Notes: generated by a model not told the origin, from the sequence alone. Shown: positions 26,599 to 36,203, counted from the first letter of the stretch. The stretch: DNA of 64,000 bases from JAGVGT01 sp963807225 (GCA_963807225.1 CAWEAD010000006.1:62001-126000), one strand, 5' to 3'. Numbers and translations: made by a program.

Positions 26599-26910
26599 TT
26601 AGTCCGCGTCAGGACCTTCCGGGGCATTTTCCAGCACCTTGCCGCTCCCAGCGTCCACCCCGACTTCCTGGGTGGCCTTGCCGTGTCGGATGTCGAAGGA
26701 ATAGCGCAGGCCACTGCCGCCTTTCTCCGGTTCCAGTTCCACATCGGTGATTTCGCCGGGATGAGCCTTGAGGGCAATGGCCCGAGCCGCTTCCAGACTG
26801 ATTTTGGCCTGGCCGGCGAATTGCTGGCCCGTATAGGCCAAGGCATTGGCTGCGGCCATCGTCAGCCCCAGACTCAGCAAGATAATTACTTGTTTCTTCA
26901 CTGCTATCAT
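26599..26910 (-). CDS. PepSY-domain periplasmic protein (copy 2)
   Basis: A 103-residue paralog of the protein at 25212-25523, with signal peptide VIILLSLGLTMAAANALA and one PepSY unit (ISLEAARAIALKAHPGEITD, SGLRYSFDIRHG, QEVGVDAGSGKVLEN). The ATG at 26910 is chosen over the longer reading frame because AGGAG lies 7 nt upstream and the product then aligns with copy 1 end to end. The shared upstream operator at 26994-27011 indicates the gene and its promoter were duplicated together. Function as for copy 1: an envelope protein possibly feeding the local two-component system. Confidence 0.88.
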   Translation of the reverse strand: MIAVKKQVIILLSLGLTMAAANALAYTGQQFAGQAKISLEAARAIALKAHPGEITDVELEPEKGGSGLRYSFDIRHGKATQEVGVDAGSGKVLENAPEGPDAD

Positions 26911-26993
26911 GACGTTGCTCCTGTCGATATGATTGATTTTCGGGTTGACTCCTGATTGCCCACCCACCATGGTAAGCACTTTACACCACGAAA

Positions 26994-27011
26994 ATTAGCC
27001 CTTGATTAGCC
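26994..27011 (-). promoter_or_regulatory. Direct-repeat operator upstream of PepSY copy 2
   Basis: ATTAGCC-CTTG-ATTAGCC, again with 11-bp phase, 84 bp before the gene. Flanks are shared with the copy 1 site (CACCCACCA..., ACGAAA directly beside the repeat); the likely -10 reads TAAAGT on the minus strand. Confidence 0.72.
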
Positions 27012-27213
27012 GGTAAATAATTTTTTGGCCGGGGATAGAACGGAATGTGGAAATCGATTTAACCCGGCCCGAAATTTATGAATGCCGTCTGAGGCAGTTC
27101 ATAGTATTCCTATGTTCTGAACAAAATTACCGGCATCTCCGGCTGGAGCCAGGAGCGGCCCCGCCTCCAGCTCTGTTAATTCCAGGTTATCAACCTCTGG
27201 TCTCTTGAAAAAC

Positions 27214-28509
27214 ATGAGCGAAAAAGAACCGAAATCCGCCGCCATAAATATCATCTGGCTGGCCATGATCCTGATGGCCACGGTTACCGCCGCCTATACC
27301 GGCCGCATGGATGAAATTACCAGGGCCTCCTTCGATTCCGCCAAAGCGGCGGTGACCCTGGCCATCAGTCTGATCGGCCCCATGGCCCTATGGCTGGGCC
27401 TCATGAAGGTGGCCGAAGCCGGCGGGCTGCTGCGCCTGCTGGCCCGGGGAATGCGGCCCTTGATGACCCGGCTCTTCCCTGAGGTGCCGCCGGAACACCC
27501 GGCCATGAGCGCGATGATCATGAACCTGGCCGCCAATGCCTTGGGACTGGGTAACGCCGCTACGCCGATGGGCATCAAGGCCATGCAGGAACTCGACAAA
27601 CTGGCAGCTGAAAAAGGCACCGCCACCAATGCCATGTGCCAGTTTCTGGCGATCAATACCTCCAGCGTCACTATCCTGCCTCTTGGGGTAATCACGGTCC
27701 GGGCGGCGGCCGGGGCTCATGACCCGGCCGGGATTTTTTTGCCGTCGCTGGTGGCCACCATCTGCTCCACGGCGGTGGCGATCATCGCCGCCCGCACCCT
27801 GGCCGGCCCCGATGTCAGCATCAGCCCGGTTGAGTTTGAAGAAACTCCGGACGAATCCGAACAGCCGATCACTTCCGGTTTCATGCTTAGTCCGGCCGGC
27901 CGTTTTATGGTGGCGGTTTTCGCGGTGCTGATGGCCGGCGCCATGATTTACCGTGGCATCATCACGCCAACGCCTGATTCCTTCACCGGCCTGGTCAGCG
28001 CCACTTCGGCCTGGCTCATTCCGCTGATCATCTGCGCGCTTCTGATCTTCGGCTACTGGCGTGGAGTAAAGGTTTACGAGTCCCTCACCGAAGGGGCCGG
28101 CGAAGGGTTCACCACCACGGTCAAGATCATCCCTTTCATGGTGGCGATCTTCGTCGCCATCGGCATGCTCAGGGCCAGCGGCGCCCTCGAGATCATGATC
28201 AACCTTCTGTCGCCGCTGACCACCATGGTCGGGATGCCGGCCGAGGCCCTGTCGATGGCCCTGCTGCGGCCACTTTCCGGTTCCGGGGCCTTCGGACTGA
28301 TGAGCGAGATCGTCAGCCGCGACCCGGACAGTTTTCTCTCTTTCCTGGTTTCGACCATGCAGGGTTCCACCGAGACCACCTTTTACGTACTGGCGGTCTA
28401 TTTCGGGGCGGTGGGCATCAAAAGAACCCGTCATGCCCTGCCTGCCGCGCTCTGCGCCGACGCCGCCGGAATCATCGCCTCGGTAGCGCTATGCAATCTG
28501 CTCTATTGA
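27214..28509 (+). CDS. SpmAB-like nucleoside-recognition (Gate) domain membrane protein
   Basis: An integral membrane protein of 431 residues (434 if the TTG at 27205 is used) with two Gate-type halves resembling fused spore maturation proteins SpmA and SpmB. The first half has MALWLGLMKVAEAGGLLRLL and NLAANALGLGNAATPMGIKA, a diagnostic motif; the second has PFMVAIFVAIGMLRASGALE and the motif LLRPLSGSGAFGLMSEIV, ending with STETTFYVLAVYFGAVGIKR. Homologs occur in many non-sporulating bacteria, where their role is unclear. The gene is monocistronic here. No sporulation gene is nearby. Confidence 0.88.
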   Translation: MSEKEPKSAAINIIWLAMILMATVTAAYTGRMDEITRASFDSAKAAVTLAISLIGPMALWLGLMKVAEAGGLLRLLARGMRPLMTRLFPEVPPEHPAMSAMIMNLAANALGLGNAATPMGIKAMQELDKLAAEKGTATNAMCQFLAINTSSVTILPLGVITVRAAAGAHDPAGIFLPSLVATICSTAVAIIAARTLAGPDVSISPVEFEETPDESEQPITSGFMLSPAGRFMVAVFAVLMAGAMIYRGIITPTPDSFTGLVSATSAWLIPLIICALLIFGYWRGVKVYESLTEGAGEGFTTTVKIIPFMVAIFVAIGMLRASGALEIMINLLSPLTTMVGMPAEALSMALLRPLSGSGAFGLMSEIVSRDPDSFLSFLVSTMQGSTETTFYVLAVYFGAVGIKRTRHALPAALCADAAGIIASVALCNLLY

Positions 28510-28678
28510 GAGATTGTCGCCAAGGGTCGTTGGTCGAAGGGGCGGCAAAAAAGCGGGGACAGAGCCGGACGGCGGAGCAGGGGAGAGCGGTATGACAGTT
28601 CTTCGAGCTGAAGATCTCCGAAACCAGCCGGGGCCTGGAGCGGAGTAGAAATTCGGACTGATTAACGGTTCGGGCGGA

Positions 28679-29791
28679 TTACTGACGAGTAAGCTCGCCA
28701 TCATCGCCGTCTGCCGCGTCAACCGCCTGTTCGACCGCGCCGACCCGGTCGGCCAGCTGCCCGCAGGCCGCCGAGATGTCGCTGCCCCGGCTGAAACGGA
28801 TGAATACGGTAAAGCCGGCGTCCCAGAGAATTTTTTGAAAGGCCATGATCCGGTTGCGGGAAGGCTGCTCGTAGGGCAGGCCGGGGCAGGGGTTGAAGGG
28901 CAGGAGATTGATCTTACAGCGCATCCCCGCCAGTTTCCGGGCCAGTTCGCGGGCATCGGCGTCGGAGTCGTTCAGATCCTTGATCAGGATGTACTCGAAC
29001 ATGATCATCCGCCGGTTAGGCATCGGGTAGCGGCGGCAAGCCTCCAGCAGCATTTCCACCGGATATTTGTCATTCACCGGCATCAGCTGGCTGCGCACCC
29101 GGTTATCGACGCTGTGCAGGGAGACCGCCAGATTGACGGCGGTCTTTTCACCCAACTCCTGCATCCGGGGCAGCAACCCGCAGGTGGAGACGGTCACCCG
29201 CCGGCCGGAAAAGTCCAAGCCCAGCTGGTCGGTTAGAATCTCCAGGGCGATCAGCAGGTTGTCGAGGTTGGCCAGCGGCTCGCCCATGCCCATGAAAACC
29301 AGGTTGGTGATGCAGCCGTTACGCCGATCGGTGCCGGGGCACATCTCCGCCGGCAGATCGTCCCGGACCGCACAGATCTGGCCGACGATCTCGGCCGGGG
29401 TCAGATTGCGTTTGAAGCCCATGGTGCCGGTGAGACAGAAACGGCAGCCCATGGCGCAACCGACCTGGGAGGAAACGCAGAGGGTATTGCGATCCTCCTC
29501 CGGGATCAGCACCGACTCGATGATTTGGCCGTCGCTCAAGCGGAAGGCATACTTGATGGTGCCGTCACTGGAGACTTCCTTCTTCTCAACCGTCAATCGA
29601 CTTATTTCCGCCTTCTCGCTCAGTTCGGCCCGGGCCGTTTTGGCCAGGTCGGTCATCTGGGCAAAATCGGTGATCCCCGGCCGGTAGAGCCAGGAAAAGA
29701 TCTGGTTGCCCCGGAAGGGCGACCAGCCCAGATCTTTGGCATAGTCGATCAAGGCGCTACGGGTGAGGTTTTTCAGGTCGATTTTGGGCAT
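28679..29791 (-). CDS. rlmN: 23S rRNA / tRNA adenine-C2 methyltransferase RlmN
   Basis: Radical SAM methyltransferase that methylates A2503 of 23S rRNA and A37 of some tRNAs at C2. The radical SAM cluster motif is CAMGCRFC, followed by LTGTMGFKRNLTPAEIVGQI. Other RlmN blocks are VFMGMGEPLANLDNL, RRVTVSTCGLLP, AVSLHS and the C-terminal DISAACGQLA containing the methyl-carrying Cys. The N-terminal helical domain starts MPKIDLKNLTRSALIDYA; the ATG at 29791 (370 residues) is chosen because upstream residues up to 29950 look non-family. A second, damaged RlmN-like gene is at 62824-63857. Confidence 0.94.
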   Translation of the reverse strand: MPKIDLKNLTRSALIDYAKDLGWSPFRGNQIFSWLYRPGITDFAQMTDLAKTARAELSEKAEISRLTVEKKEVSSDGTIKYAFRLSDGQIIESVLIPEEDRNTLCVSSQVGCAMGCRFCLTGTMGFKRNLTPAEIVGQICAVRDDLPAEMCPGTDRRNGCITNLVFMGMGEPLANLDNLLIALEILTDQLGLDFSGRRVTVSTCGLLPRMQELGEKTAVNLAVSLHSVDNRVRSQLMPVNDKYPVEMLLEACRRYPMPNRRMIMFEYILIKDLNDSDADARELARKLAGMRCKINLLPFNPCPGLPYEQPSRNRIMAFQKILWDAGFTVFIRFSRGSDISAACGQLADRVGAVEQAVDAADGDDGELTRQ

Positions 29792-30047
29792 TTGGTAGGC
29801 GGACTCAAACGATTCAAACTCTTTTTCGGCAGTTTCTGTGGTGCTCGGCTGCGTGAGATGGGGAAAGGCTAACGGTATTACTGCTAAATTAACTGCCTTA
29901 CAATAGTCATTGATTTGGTATTTACAAGAAGCTGGGGCAACAGGCGGCATCTGTTCTCCCTCTCCCTGGAGGAAGAGGGTCGGGATGAGGGGGAATTAAC
30001 CTTCGTTCTCTTCCTTTATTCTTCCGACTCCTGAAGACTATCTCTGC

Positions 30048-30917
30048 TCACAGCGCCCGCAGATGCTCGGGCTTGAGGCCGATCTTTCCGGCCCGGGCCT
30101 GCCGGATTGCCGTCAGCACCTGCTCCTTGTCCCTGGGCATCCTGCAGTTCAGGGGCAGATAGTTGGAGGCGTGATTGGTCTGCAGCTGCAGGCGTTTCGT
30201 CTCGATATTCTCCACCATGACGTAAAGTTCTTCCAGTAGACCGTCCCGGTCGGGCAGAGTGAATTCACCCTTGGTGGCCTGGTCGAAGAGCGGGGTGCCG
30301 GGCAGCAGCATCAGGGTCAGGACCCCGACCTGGTTGGGTTGCATGGCGCTGATTACCCTGCCGGTCTCAATCGCGTGCTGTCGGGAATCTTGCCGCCCGG
30401 CGATGCCGAGCAGCGCGGTAACCGAGAGAAAGAGCCCGGCTGCCCGGATCCGTTGCCCGAAACCGATCTGCGCGGCCGAATCAACCCCCTTGTTGATGGC
30501 GGTCAGGGTCGGGTCATGCCCGCTCTCCAGCCCCATGTAGACCCGATTCAGCCCCAGACCCTTCAGTTCCTCCAGGTCGGCCACGCTTTTACGCAGCCCG
30601 TTCTTGGCGTTGCCGTAGAGGGAGATGCGCTTGACCCAGGGCAGCTGTTGCCGAATCCTGGTCAACAGGGCGACCAAACGGTGCTGCGGCAGGCTCAGGA
30701 CATCGCCGTCGGCCAAAAATATCCGGTTCTGGCGCCGGCAGTAACGGGCGGCAAAATCGAGGTCGGCGTCGATAATCCGTTCATCCTTGAGCCGGAAAAG
30801 CTCGCCCCGGTACGTGCCGCAAAAGGTGCAACGGTTGTGGCTGCAGCCCACGGTAACCTGCAGGATGATGCTGTCGGCTTCGCTGGGCGGCCGAATTATA
30901 TTGCCGACGTAATCCAT
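30048..30917 (-). CDS. Radical SAM protein of unknown specificity
   Basis: A 289-residue radical SAM (Elp3/HemN-like fold) protein. The cluster motif is CSHNRCTFC in VGCSHNRCTFCGTYRGELF near residue 30. The barrel contains IFLADGDVLSLPQHRL, ISLYGNAKNG, GLNRVYMGLESGHDPTL and LMLLPGTPLFDQA, all typical of this group. The substrate cannot be inferred. It starts 15 nt downstream of serC on the same strand, so the two are probably co-transcribed; a functional link to serine synthesis is not evident. Confidence 0.85.
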   Translation of the reverse strand: MDYVGNIIRPPSEADSIILQVTVGCSHNRCTFCGTYRGELFRLKDERIIDADLDFAARYCRRQNRIFLADGDVLSLPQHRLVALLTRIRQQLPWVKRISLYGNAKNGLRKSVADLEELKGLGLNRVYMGLESGHDPTLTAINKGVDSAAQIGFGQRIRAAGLFLSVTALLGIAGRQDSRQHAIETGRVISAMQPNQVGVLTLMLLPGTPLFDQATKGEFTLPDRDGLLEELYVMVENIETKRLQLQTNHASNYLPLNCRMPRDKEQVLTAIRQARAGKIGLKPEHLRAL

Positions 30918-30932
30918 GGACCGGGCCGGACC

Positions 30933-32015
30933 TCAGCCCTGGCGCTTTTCGAACTCCTGCATGAAACCGATCAACTTCTCCACGCCCTGGCGCGGGAAGG
31001 CGTTATAAATCGAGGCCCGGCAACCACCAACCGAACGATGACCCTTGAGGCCGTCGAGCCCTTGGGCCGTGGCCTCCTTGACGAACTGGGCCTCCAGCTC
31101 CGGAGTGGGCAGGTTGAAGGTGACGTTCATGTTGGAGCGGGACTCCGGCCGGGCATGGCCCCGGTAAAAATCGCCGGCGTCAATGGCCTGATAGAGCAGG
31201 GCGGCTTTGTCGCGATTCATTTCGGTCATGGTCGGCAGGCCGCCCAGTTTCTTGAGCCACTTCAAAACCAGGCCGATGACATGGATGGAGAAGCAGGGCG
31301 GGGTATTGAACATGGAATCGGCGTCGGCATGGGTCTTATACTTCAACATGGTGGCGACGTTGGCCGGGGTGCGGTCCAACAGGTCCTCGCGAATGAAGAC
31401 CACGGTACAGCCGGCCGGCCCCATGTTTTTCTGGGCTCCGGCGAAAACCAGGCCGAAGGGTGAAAAATCGAAGGGTCGCGAGAGAATGTCCGAGGACATA
31501 TCGCAGACCAGCATCTGGTCAACCTGGGGCATGGTCTGGAACTGGGTGCCGAAAATGGTATTGTTGGAGACGAAGTAGAGATACTCGGCATCAGCGTCCA
31601 CTCGATAGTCGCCCGGGGCCGGGACATGGTTGAAATTGCTTTCCTCGCTGGTGTAAGCGACCTGCACCTCGCCGAAGAGTTTGGCCTCCTTGATCGCCTT
31701 CTTGGACCAGGTTCCGGTATTGAGGTATGCCCCCTTCTTGCCGGGGCCCAGAAGGTTCATCGGCACCATGGCAAACTGCAGGGAAGCGCCGCCCTGCAGG
31801 AAAAGTACCTTGAAATTATTCGGCACACCCAGGATTTCCCGGAGCAGGGCTTCGGTTTCTTCGGCTACGGCGATGAAATCCTTGCTGCGGTGGCTCATCT
31901 CGATCAGGCCGATTCCCTTGTCGTTGAAATTGACAATGTCCCGGGCGGCCTGCTCGAGAACCTCCACGGGCAGAACGGCGGGGCCGGCGCTGAAATTAAA
32001 TATTCTGTCAGGCAT
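30933..32015 (-). CDS. serC: Phosphoserine aminotransferase
   Basis: PLP enzyme that converts 3-phosphohydroxypyruvate to phosphoserine, the second step of serine synthesis, and also acts in PLP synthesis. The N-terminus IFNFSAGPAVLPVEVLEQA is diagnostic. The PLP lysine is in GLVFAGAQKNMGPAG and the C-terminal FVKEATAQGLDGLKGHRSVG is typical of SerC. The 360 residues match the family. The ATG at 32015 follows GGAGGATAAA. Serine supplies one-carbon units to the folate pool, complementing the methyl branch. Confidence 0.96.
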   Translation of the reverse strand: MPDRIFNFSAGPAVLPVEVLEQAARDIVNFNDKGIGLIEMSHRSKDFIAVAEETEALLREILGVPNNFKVLFLQGGASLQFAMVPMNLLGPGKKGAYLNTGTWSKKAIKEAKLFGEVQVAYTSEESNFNHVPAPGDYRVDADAEYLYFVSNNTIFGTQFQTMPQVDQMLVCDMSSDILSRPFDFSPFGLVFAGAQKNMGPAGCTVVFIREDLLDRTPANVATMLKYKTHADADSMFNTPPCFSIHVIGLVLKWLKKLGGLPTMTEMNRDKAALLYQAIDAGDFYRGHARPESRSNMNVTFNLPTPELEAQFVKEATAQGLDGLKGHRSVGGCRASIYNAFPRQGVEKLIGFMQEFEKRQG

Positions 32016-32285
32016 TTTATCCTCCGGTTATAGGCGGCTGTGATTGGATTGTAATAAAGAAACGGCGATCAGGGGTCTATGGATACCCGATTGTGTGGAG
32101 ATTTGCAAAAAATATCATGGGGGCGACAGTTCGAAGCCCATTATTTTTACGCACTTTATCGACCCCGGGCCAACCGTCTCGGGATTAATTTTGTTGCTTC
32201 CCGGTGGCTTTTTAGGAGACCCTTAAGAAGGGTGGCCGAGAATCCGATTCATTTAATAGAGATGCCTGTTACCGGGGGAAGAAAG

Positions 32286-32684
32286 ATGACACCGAAAAAG
32301 ATCCTGATCGTCGAGGACGAAAAAGACATCCGGGATGTCCTGCGGGAACTCTTCACCTACCACGGTTACGATCCGGTCTGCTTCGCCAATGCGGATGAGG
32401 CCCTGCAGTACTTGAGCCCCGACATCCAGGTGATGTTCCTCGACCTGAAGCTGCCCGGGGAAATCGATGGCCTGGAACTATGCCGCCGGATTCGCCGGAA
32501 ATACCCGGCCGCCTGTATCTTCGCGATGACCGGTTATGCCTCGCTCTTTGAACTGGCCGACTGCCGGGCCGCCGGTTTCGACGATTATTTCACCAAACCG
32601 GCCAAACTGGAAATGCTGCTGATGGCCACCCGACAGGGTTTCGAGAAGGTCAAGCGCTGGGAAAAAGAGAAGGTCGCCGAATAG
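32286..32684 (+). CDS. Single-domain response regulator (receiver only)
   Basis: A 132-residue receiver. The start ATG at 32286 (MTPKKILIVEDEKDIRDVL) follows GGGGGAAG, and the open frame upstream is not conserved-looking. Asp53 in VMFLDLKLPGEIDG is the phosphoacceptor, the Thr site is in FAMTGYAS, and Lys is in DYFTKPAKLEM. No output domain follows. It lies between the divergent serC and miaA, and no kinase is adjacent, so the partner is unknown. Confidence 0.9.
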   Translation: MTPKKILIVEDEKDIRDVLRELFTYHGYDPVCFANADEALQYLSPDIQVMFLDLKLPGEIDGLELCRRIRRKYPAACIFAMTGYASLFELADCRAAGFDDYFTKPAKLEMLLMATRQGFEKVKRWEKEKVAE

Positions 32685-32773
32685 TTTTCTGGCCTTCCCG
32701 CTGCCGTCCAGGTCTGCCGCCTGGACAATAATAATACGGTTTTTCTGTTGACGGTCTGGTAATATCCGGACTG

Positions 32774-33808
32774 ATGAGTACGACAGTCTCAGCCAATTTT
32801 TCCGAATTTCCGGTTTTGAAATCCAAAGAGAATAAGCAGCTATCCAAACCACTGATCGCCCTGATCGGTCCAACTGCCGTGGGTAAAACCGCCCTGGTAC
32901 TGGAACTGGCCGAAGAGCTGGACGGTGAAGTGGTCAGCGTCGATTCCATGCAGGTCTACCGCCGCCTGGATATCGGCACGGCCAAGCCCAGCCCGGCCGA
33001 ACAGGCCAGGGTCCATCACCATCTCCTCGACCTGGTCGAACCGGACGCAGAGTATAACCTCAGCCGCTTCATCGAGGATGCCGAACAGGCCTGCCTGGAG
33101 ATTGCCGCCAGGAAACATCTGCCCCTGCTGAGCGGCGGCACCGGCCTCTACCTGCAAGGTTTCCAGGAAGGCCTCTTCGCGGCCAATGATAACGATCTGA
33201 TGGCCGGGGAGCATAGCCGCACGGATGACGTCGAGATCCGCGCCCGATTGAAAAATGAACTGGCCGGACAGGGCCGGGAGAAACTTTACGCCCGTTTGCA
33301 AGAGATCGACCCGCAGGCGGCCGGACGCATCCATCCTCACGACAGCAGCCGCCTGCTGCGTGGCCTGGAAATTTACGAGGTAACCGGGAAAACCTGGACC
33401 GAACTGTTAGCCCGGCAGCAGGCAGCCAGAAGCCGGAGTGGCACCAGGCGAGAAATCCTCAAGATCGGCCTGACGGATCGGCGGGAATCGCTCTACGAGC
33501 GGATCAACCGCCGGGCCGCCGCCATGCTGGCGGGCGGCCTGATCGAGGAGGTCGAGTCACTGCTGGCCCGGGGTTACAGTCCCGAACTGAAACCTTTGCA
33601 GGCCATCGGTTACCGACAGGTCATCGACTACCTGGCCGGACGCTGTGACTACGCGGAAACCCTGAACCTGATAGCCAGGGAAACCCGGCGCTACGCCAAG
33701 CGCCAACTCACCTGGTTCGGACGCGATTCAGAAATCCACTGGTTCAGGCCGGCGGATGGTGAAGCCATCCGCCAAAAAATCAGGTCCTATCTAAGCAGAG
33801 AGCGATGA
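32774..33808 (+). CDS. miaA: tRNA dimethylallyltransferase MiaA
   Basis: Transfers dimethylallyl to N6 of A37 in tRNAs reading UNN codons. The P-loop LIGPTAVGKTALVLELAEEL is near residue 33, followed by VVSVDSMQVYRRLDIGTAKP, which positions the target base, and HHHLLDLVEP. Later motifs are LPLLSGGTGLYLQGF and LQAIGYRQVIDYLAG, ending with TRRYAKRQLTWFGRD. The 344 residues include a longer N-terminal leader than usual. Its product is modified further by MiaB, also encoded in this window at 38287. It overlaps pgsA by 4 bp (ATGA). Confidence 0.96.
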   Translation: MSTTVSANFSEFPVLKSKENKQLSKPLIALIGPTAVGKTALVLELAEELDGEVVSVDSMQVYRRLDIGTAKPSPAEQARVHHHLLDLVEPDAEYNLSRFIEDAEQACLEIAARKHLPLLSGGTGLYLQGFQEGLFAANDNDLMAGEHSRTDDVEIRARLKNELAGQGREKLYARLQEIDPQAAGRIHPHDSSRLLRGLEIYEVTGKTWTELLARQQAARSRSGTRREILKIGLTDRRESLYERINRRAAAMLAGGLIEEVESLLARGYSPELKPLQAIGYRQVIDYLAGRCDYAETLNLIARETRRYAKRQLTWFGRDSEIHWFRPADGEAIRQKIRSYLSRER

Positions 33809-34344
33809 ATATACCCAACTTCATCACCATGATCAGGATCATCCTGGTTCCGATCATCGTCATATTTCTGATCGAGGGCCGGCTGCTGGCCGCACTCCTG
33901 ACCTTCCTGCTGGCCGGTATCGGCGACGGCCTGGACGGTTTCATGGCCAGAACCCTGAACCAGAAAACCACCCTGGGCGCCTTCCTCGACCCCCTGGCCG
34001 ACAAATTGCTGCTGACCACGATCTATATCGTCATGGCGGTCTATCACCAGGCCCCGGCCTGGCTGGCTGTAATGGTGGCCAGCCGGGATCTGCTGATCGT
34101 TTCCGGGCTGGCCATCCTGGCCTGGAACCAGCTGTTCCCGCTGATGAAGCCGACCATCGACAGCAAGATCACCACTTTCTGCCAGATCATCACCATGGCC
34201 TACCTCCTGGGCCGGGAAATCCTGCCATACCATGAATGGCTGGCCCAGGCCCTGATCGAACTGACCGCGATCCTCACCGTCATCTCCGGAATCCATTACA
34301 TCATCATCGGGTTCCGTATTTTTGGAAAGCAAGAAGGACAATAA
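33805..34344 (+). CDS. pgsA: CDP-alcohol phosphatidyltransferase (phosphatidylglycerophosphate synthase type)
   Basis: A 179-residue membrane enzyme that joins CDP-diacylglycerol and glycerol-3-phosphate to phosphatidylglycerophosphate. The family motif D-x2-D-G-x2-A-R-x8-G-x3-D-x3-D is complete in GDGLDGFMARTLNQKTTLGA followed by FLDPLADK. The N-terminus MNIPNFITMIRIILVPIIVI is typical of PgsA, and the rest is four to five hydrophobic helices. The start overlaps the miaA stop, so translation is probably coupled. A different CDP-alcohol acceptor cannot be excluded. Confidence 0.9.
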   Translation: MNIPNFITMIRIILVPIIVIFLIEGRLLAALLTFLLAGIGDGLDGFMARTLNQKTTLGAFLDPLADKLLLTTIYIVMAVYHQAPAWLAVMVASRDLLIVSGLAILAWNQLFPLMKPTIDSKITTFCQIITMAYLLGREILPYHEWLAQALIELTAILTVISGIHYIIIGFRIFGKQEGQ

Positions 34345-34386
34345 TTCAAATATAAAATTGACATACTTAAAGGAAACTCTTAACCA

Positions 34387-36153
34387 ATGCCAGTACCTGA
34401 AACCCCTGAAAAGATCTGGGAAATTCTGGCCGGGCCCATGACCTCTCGCTATTCCGGTGAGAATGGAGATATCCCCCCAGTCATCGAGAACATCCTGGCC
34501 TGCCGTGGGCTGACCGACCCGGCCGCCATCCAAAGCTTTCTAACCCCATCCCTGGAACAATTGCCATCGCCCGGGACGATGCTGGGGCTGGACCGGGCCG
34601 TGGCTATCTTACGGGAAGCCCTGAGCAGTCACAACCCGGTTCTGATCTACGGCGATTACGACGCCGACGGTATTTGCGCCACCGCTTTGCTGGCCAATTT
34701 CTTCCGGGAAATCGGCCTGACCGTGATCTGCTATCTTCCGGACCGTCTGCGCGAAGGCTACGGTTTGAACCAGGAGGCCCTGCACCGCTTACGCCTGTCC
34801 CCGGAGTTGGCCGGGCAGCCGGCGCCGCTCCTGGTCACCGTGGATTGTGGCATCACCAGCCCGATCGAGGTCGCCACCGCCCGAAGTTTGGGTTTCAAGG
34901 TGATTGTTACCGATCACCACCAGCCCGACCCGGAATTACCACCAGCCGACGCCATCTTGAACCCCAAGCAGAACGACTGCTCCTTTCCCTGCCGGGAGCT
35001 GGCCGGGGTAGGGGTGGCCTTCTACCTGGCGGCCGGACTTAGAAGCGCCCTGGTTAAGACCGGGTACTGGAGCGAAGGAAAATCGGCGCCAAATCTGAAA
35101 AAATACCTGGATCTGGTGGCCGTCGGCTCGGTGGCCGACCTGGTGCCCCTGACCGGGGTTAACCGAATCCTGGTCAAGGCCGGGCTTGAGGTGCTGAACG
35201 ATAATCCCGGGCCGGGCCTGGCCGCTCTGATCAAAAAAGCCGGCCTGACGCCGGGTAGCCTGAGCGCCGAGAGTATTGCCTACCAATTGGCGCCCAGAAT
35301 TAACGCAGCCGGGCGAGTCGGCTCGGCCTTGACCGCCCTGGAGTTGTTACGGACCGATTCGCCTGTGAGAGCCGAAAGCCTGGCTGAGCAAATGGAGGAA
35401 ACCAACCAGCTACGCAAGACCATGACTGAAAAGATGGCGGCGGAAGCCCGTCGCCAGGCAATGAAGCAAATGCTGGAAGACAATGCCGCTCTGGTTCTGG
35501 GAAGCCGCGACTGGCACCCGGGAATCGTTGGTTTGGTGGCCTCAAGACTGGTTAACGAATTCTGGCGACCGGCCGTGGCCCTGGCCATCGGCCCTGATGG
35601 GGTGGCCCGGGGTTCGGTACGGTCGGTGGAATTCATCGACATCCATGCCGTCCTTAAGGAATGTGCCGAATCGCTGGATAAATTCGGCGGCCATAGCCAG
35701 GCGGCCGGAGTGACCTTAAGGGAGGAAAACATCGCGGAATTCACGGCGAACTTCAATAAGGCGGTGACCCAAGCGGCGGCGGCTGCTGATGTGAAGATGA
35801 CTCCGGTGCTTCGAGTCGATCGGCAGGCAGACATCCATGAACTGATGGTCGAGCCGGTCTGGCATTATCTGAAGCTCATGGAACCTTACGGTATGGGCAA
35901 CCCGGTACCGTTATTCTGCAGCAATCCAACCGGGATGAAACTGGATAAACCTAAAAAGGTCGGAGCCGATTCTCTGCGTTTCCAGGTTCGGAGCAACGGC
36001 AACATGTACGGCGGCATCGGCTTTGGTCTGGCGAACTGGCTGAATCAGGCGGAGAAACATCCCTTGCAGCTGGCTTACAAGATCTGCCGCAACGAATTCC
36101 GAGGGGTGGAGCGCTGGGAAATCAGGGTCGAAGACATCAAACCGGTTTATTAA
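34387..36153 (+). CDS. recJ: Single-stranded-DNA-specific exonuclease RecJ
   Basis: A 5'-3' exonuclease on single-stranded DNA for recombination and mismatch repair; DHH superfamily. The DHH-type motifs are intact: LIYGDYDADGICATALLANF, LLVTVDCGITS, KVIVTDHHQPDPELPPADAI and AVGSVADLVPL. The DHHA1 part has APRINAAGRVGSALTALELL, and GGHSQAAGVTL gives the Gly-Gly-His motif. The C-terminal OB-fold contains EPYGMGNPVPLF. The 588 residues are normal length. It follows pgsA by 42 nt. Confidence 0.96.
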   Translation: MPVPETPEKIWEILAGPMTSRYSGENGDIPPVIENILACRGLTDPAAIQSFLTPSLEQLPSPGTMLGLDRAVAILREALSSHNPVLIYGDYDADGICATALLANFFREIGLTVICYLPDRLREGYGLNQEALHRLRLSPELAGQPAPLLVTVDCGITSPIEVATARSLGFKVIVTDHHQPDPELPPADAILNPKQNDCSFPCRELAGVGVAFYLAAGLRSALVKTGYWSEGKSAPNLKKYLDLVAVGSVADLVPLTGVNRILVKAGLEVLNDNPGPGLAALIKKAGLTPGSLSAESIAYQLAPRINAAGRVGSALTALELLRTDSPVRAESLAEQMEETNQLRKTMTEKMAAEARRQAMKQMLEDNAALVLGSRDWHPGIVGLVASRLVNEFWRPAVALAIGPDGVARGSVRSVEFIDIHAVLKECAESLDKFGGHSQAAGVTLREENIAEFTANFNKAVTQAAAAADVKMTPVLRVDRQADIHELMVEPVWHYLKLMEPYGMGNPVPLFCSNPTGMKLDKPKKVGADSLRFQVRSNGNMYGGIGFGLANWLNQAEKHPLQLAYKICRNEFRGVERWEIRVEDIKPVY

Positions 36154-36187
36154 CTACTTGTTTTTTTATTGTTTATACTCAACTATA

Positions 36188-36203
36188 CATAATATATATT
36201 ATG
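36188..36203. repeat. AT-rich perfect palindrome upstream of purB
   Basis: CATAATATATATTATG is a 16-bp perfect palindrome in the 202-bp gap before purB. It may be an operator or simply an AT-rich promoter region; no regulator can be assigned. Confidence 0.4.
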
